Part shown: positions 5,239 through 6,575 of the stretch, in pieces
Layout: each line of letters begins with the position of its first letter
How positions within the stretch are numbered: position 1 is the stretch's first letter
NCBI GenBank assembly: GCA_944385455.1
Contig: CALWXI010000238.1
Location: 1-6,575 of the forward strand
From: an uncultured Oscillospiraceae bacterium
GTDB taxonomy: Bacteria; Bacillota; Clostridia; Oscillospirales; Oscillospiraceae
Length of the DNA: 6,575 bases
Direction of reading: 5' to 3'
Translations under genes and position numbers: made by a program
Notes under the pieces: model-generated
What the model was told of the DNA's origin: nothing
The model's input: only the letters and a program-made list of their open reading frames with translations
Databases searched by the model: none

Positions 5239-5262
5239 AACCCAATCCCCCGTATTCGTAAA
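5234..5262 (-). promoter_or_regulatory. Candidate promoter of the pilus operon, overlapping the terminator stem
   Basis: Minus strand: -35 TTTACG (5262-5257), 17-base spacer, -10 TAAAAT (5239-5234). The -10 lies in the outer end of the terminator's first arm, and the predicted start is near 5227, inside that arm. A transcript starting there would lose most of the first arm and could not form the full terminator, while read-through from the gene above would be stopped. No other room for a pilC promoter exists except inside the preceding gene. Confidence 0.5.
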
Positions 5263-5273
5263 GGACCATTCCG

Positions 5274-6251
5274 TCAGTAGAGATATTTGACAGTGTAATT
5301 CTTCCCGTCTCCGATGTACTGCATGATGGACGCGCTCTGCTTTCCCGAGGAGGCAAAGGTGGGGTCCATCCGCTTCCAGGTGGTTCCGTCAAAGTACACC
5401 ACGCCGTCCACCCAGCCGGTCTTTTCCGACCAGACGCTGATCCAGGCATGATAGGCGGTGCCGGCATAGCCCACCACCAGCTTGCAGGGCACGCCCTGAC
5501 TGCGGAGCATCCCGGTCATCAGCGCGGCATAGTCGAAGCAGATGCCGGTCTTTTTGTCCAGCACCGTGTCCAGCACCGGCAGATACCCGCTCTGCACCGT
5601 GGCCGCCAGCTGACGGTCATACGTGATATTCTGCACCACGAAATCGTAAATGGCCGCCACCTTGTCCAGCGTCTCCGTCTTGCCGGCGGTCAGCTCCTTG
5701 GCCTTGGCCACGGTATTCACCGCCGGCTCATAGTCCACATACTGGTTGGGGCGCAGGAAGGGGGCAAACTCGTCCTTCAGCGTCACGGTGAAGGACTGGG
5801 AGAGCACGGTGGAATACTTGGTGCCGGAGACGTTTTCATAGACAACGGTCTGATAGCTGCCGTTGCCGTCGGAGAGCGGGAAGGTGGTCCAGTCCTCCCC
5901 GGCGGTGAGATTGTAAGTATAGGTGGTAGCCGGGCCCTTCACCTGGACCTTCAGCCGCTTGGTGGTGGACGCGGTATAACGCACCATCACATAGCCGTCG
6001 GCGGTATTGGAGTAGTCGATCTGGGCCTTGTCGCTGGCCTTCACCAGCGTGCCGGAGGCCACCGGCACCAGCATGGTGTCCACGGCGGGAGCGGCCGCCA
6101 GAGCCACCGCCTCGTCCTCCATATCCACTTCCTGCAGGGCCACTTCCTCCACATAGGCGGGCTCCTCTGCGGGAGCCTGGGTCTGTGTGTCCCGGCCGCA
6201 TCCGGCCAGCAGCAGCGCCAGCAGCAGCGCTGATATCCGCATCTTTCTCAT
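5274..6251 (-). CDS. Lipoprotein with transglutaminase-like (TGc) domain
   Basis: A 325-residue exported lipoprotein. Residues 1-18 form a lipoprotein signal (MRKMRISALLLALLLAGC) with lipobox LAGC, Cys18. An acidic Ala/Glu/Pro-rich linker (about 20-62) is followed by a strand-rich region (about 65-165) and a transglutaminase-like domain (about 185-325). The triad is visible: Cys238 in TGICFDYAALM, His268 in YHAWISV, Asp296 in RMDPTF. The family includes amidases, proteases and cross-linking enzymes; the substrate here is unknown, perhaps peptidoglycan or surface proteins. The frame is open upstream to 6401, but the ATG at 6251 with SD AGGAGG at 6 bases gives the signal peptide at the N-terminus and was chosen. 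It has its own promoter and terminator, so it is monocistronic. A link to the pilus is only positional. Confidence 0.9.
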   Translation of the reverse strand: MRKMRISALLLALLLAGCGRDTQTQAPAEEPAYVEEVALQEVDMEDEAVALAAAPAVDTMLVPVASGTLVKASDKAQIDYSNTADGYVMVRYTASTTKRLKVQVKGPATTYTYNLTAGEDWTTFPLSDGNGSYQTVVYENVSGTKYSTVLSQSFTVTLKDEFAPFLRPNQYVDYEPAVNTVAKAKELTAGKTETLDKVAAIYDFVVQNITYDRQLAATVQSGYLPVLDTVLDKKTGICFDYAALMTGMLRSQGVPCKLVVGYAGTAYHAWISVWSEKTGWVDGVVYFDGTTWKRMDPTFASSGKQSASIMQYIGDGKNYTVKYLY

Positions 6252-6296
6252 GGGAACCCTCCTTCCCCCCAGGGCGGTATCTCCTGATTCATTTTG

Positions 6297-6325
6297 ATTA
6301 TAGCAGAGCTTCCCCGCATTGAAAA
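6297..6325 (-). promoter_or_regulatory. Sigma-A promoter of the transglutaminase-like lipoprotein gene
   Basis: A perfect -10 TATAAT (6302-6297) with -35 TTTTCA (6325-6320) 17 bases upstream on the minus strand. Transcription would start near 6290, giving a leader of about 40 bases before the ATG at 6251. Confidence 0.75.
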
Positions 6326-6326
6326 G

Positions 6327-6346
6327 CAGAAAAATTATTTTTTCTG
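6327..6346. promoter_or_regulatory. AT-rich 8-bp inverted repeat next to the lipoprotein promoter
   Basis: CAGAAAAA-TTAT-TTTTTCTG is perfectly symmetric over 8-base arms and ends 2 bases upstream of the -35 of the minus-strand promoter. Candidate operator or curved upstream element; A/T composition makes symmetry by chance easier. Confidence 0.3.
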
Positions 6347-6385
6347 TTTTTTGTTTCAAATTTGTGGATTTTACATTTTTGTGCG

Positions 6386-6414
6386 TTGTAAAGCCTCCCA
6401 AATTGTGCTATATT
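6386..6414 (+). promoter_or_regulatory. Sigma-A promoter of the divergent regulator gene
   Basis: -35 TTGTAA (6386-6391), 17-base spacer, -10 TATATT (6409-6414; an overlapping TATTAT is also possible). The start would be near 6421, giving a leader of about 70 bases before the ATG at 6493. Confidence 0.6.
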
Positions 6415-6484
6415 ATATGCAGTCTCTGTCAATGCACGGGGCGGCGGCCATTTTCGGCTGAAAGTCATCGGATTCTTGGGAGGC
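6393..6484. repeat. 9-bp inverted repeat flanking the regulator's transcription start
   Basis: GCCTCCCAA (6393-6401, in the promoter spacer) is exactly complementary to TTGGGAGGC (6476-6484, covering the SD of the regulator). The arms are 74 bases apart and the first arm is upstream of the likely transcript start, so this would act on DNA, for instance as two half-sites for a looped regulator, rather than in RNA. Chance is not excluded. Confidence 0.3.
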
Positions 6485-6492
6485 ACGCAGAT

Positions 6493-6575
6493 ATGACTTG
6501 TATGGACCTCACCGTCCGGATGCTGGGTGAATTTTCCATTACTCTGGGCGATCACACCATTACGGACAACAGCAA
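6493..6575 (+). CDS. N-terminus of probable BTAD/SARP-like transcriptional regulator (partial)
   Basis: Only 27 codons are in the window. After an ATG with SD GGGAGG at 9 bases spacing, the protein reads MTCMDLTVRMLGEF then SITLGDHTITDNS. The pattern V-R-M-L-G-x-F-x-I then a Gly-Asp turn and a second strand is typical of the first strands of the winged-helix part in bacterial transcriptional activator domain (BTAD/SARP-like) regulators, which in Clostridia are often large cytosolic proteins with TPR-type tails. The gene is divergent from the lipoprotein gene and shares its 240-base control region, so it may regulate it; that is inference from place only. With so little sequence the family call is tentative. 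Confidence 0.6.
   Translation, partial: MTCMDLTVRMLGEFSITLGDHTITDNS

Noticed and set aside
4032..5240. 402-codon plus-strand open frame rich in Gln and His
   Set aside because: It is a shadow of pilC, with low-complexity Gln/His/Ala composition, and it runs through a terminator.
5448..6233. 261-codon plus-strand open frame
   Set aside because: It is antisense to the transglutaminase-like lipoprotein, whose triad and lipobox mark the true strand.
6252..6401. 50-residue N-terminal extension of the lipoprotein
   Set aside because: It would put the lipoprotein signal inside the protein and would begin upstream of the TATAAT promoter. The ATG at 6251 has a near-ideal SD.
1..6575. tRNA, rRNA, insertion sequence or prophage signs
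   Set aside because: No cloverleaf-like sequence, rRNA-like stretch, transposase, terminal inverted repeats or integration site could be seen on either strand.

Overview
The window is GC-rich and looks like a chromosomal segment from a high-GC member of the Clostridia, probably Oscillospiraceae-like. This rests on the style of the type IV pilus genes, a lipid-anchored transglutaminase-like protein, a BTAD-type regulator start and Shine-Dalgarno-led genes. The taxon is inferred from protein style only. Almost everything is on the minus strand; one partial gene at the right edge is on the plus strand.

Right to left (the transcription direction of the minus genes): (1) 6493-6575, plus strand: the first 27 codons of a probable BTAD/SARP-like regulator, divergent from (2) a lipoprotein with a transglutaminase-like Cys-His-Asp domain (5274-6251), which has its own sigma-A promoter and ends at a strong intrinsic terminator (5200-5238). 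(3) A compact type IV pilus/type II secretion-like operon (1424-5192): pilC (GspF-type platform protein), four small single-membrane-span pilin-like proteins (one of DUF4860 type), and pilT, closed by a terminator at 1386-1411. No PilB extension ATPase, prepilin peptidase or canonical major pilin lies in the window. (4) A 142-residue protein of unknown function (784-1212) with its own promoter (1247-1275). (5) A 181-base leader (604-783) with several hairpins, including an element resembling a GEMM (c-di-GMP-I) riboswitch. (6) A secreted surface protein (603 to beyond base 1) with a signal peptide, one Big_2-like domain and at least ten 9-residue Pro/Glu/Gln/Gly/Asp repeats, cut by the window edge.

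As a whole the window looks like a cell-surface locus: pilus-like machinery, an exported lipoprotein and a repeat-bearing envelope protein. The most notable points are a promoter lying inside the terminator hairpin just before pilC, a pilus operon with a retraction-type ATPase but no extension ATPase beside it, minor pilins without a glycine cleavage site, and the riboswitch-like leader. Genes 1-5 of the pilus operon are tightly coupled (two ATGA overlaps, one 8-base overlap, one 4-base gap), and pilT follows after 19 bases.
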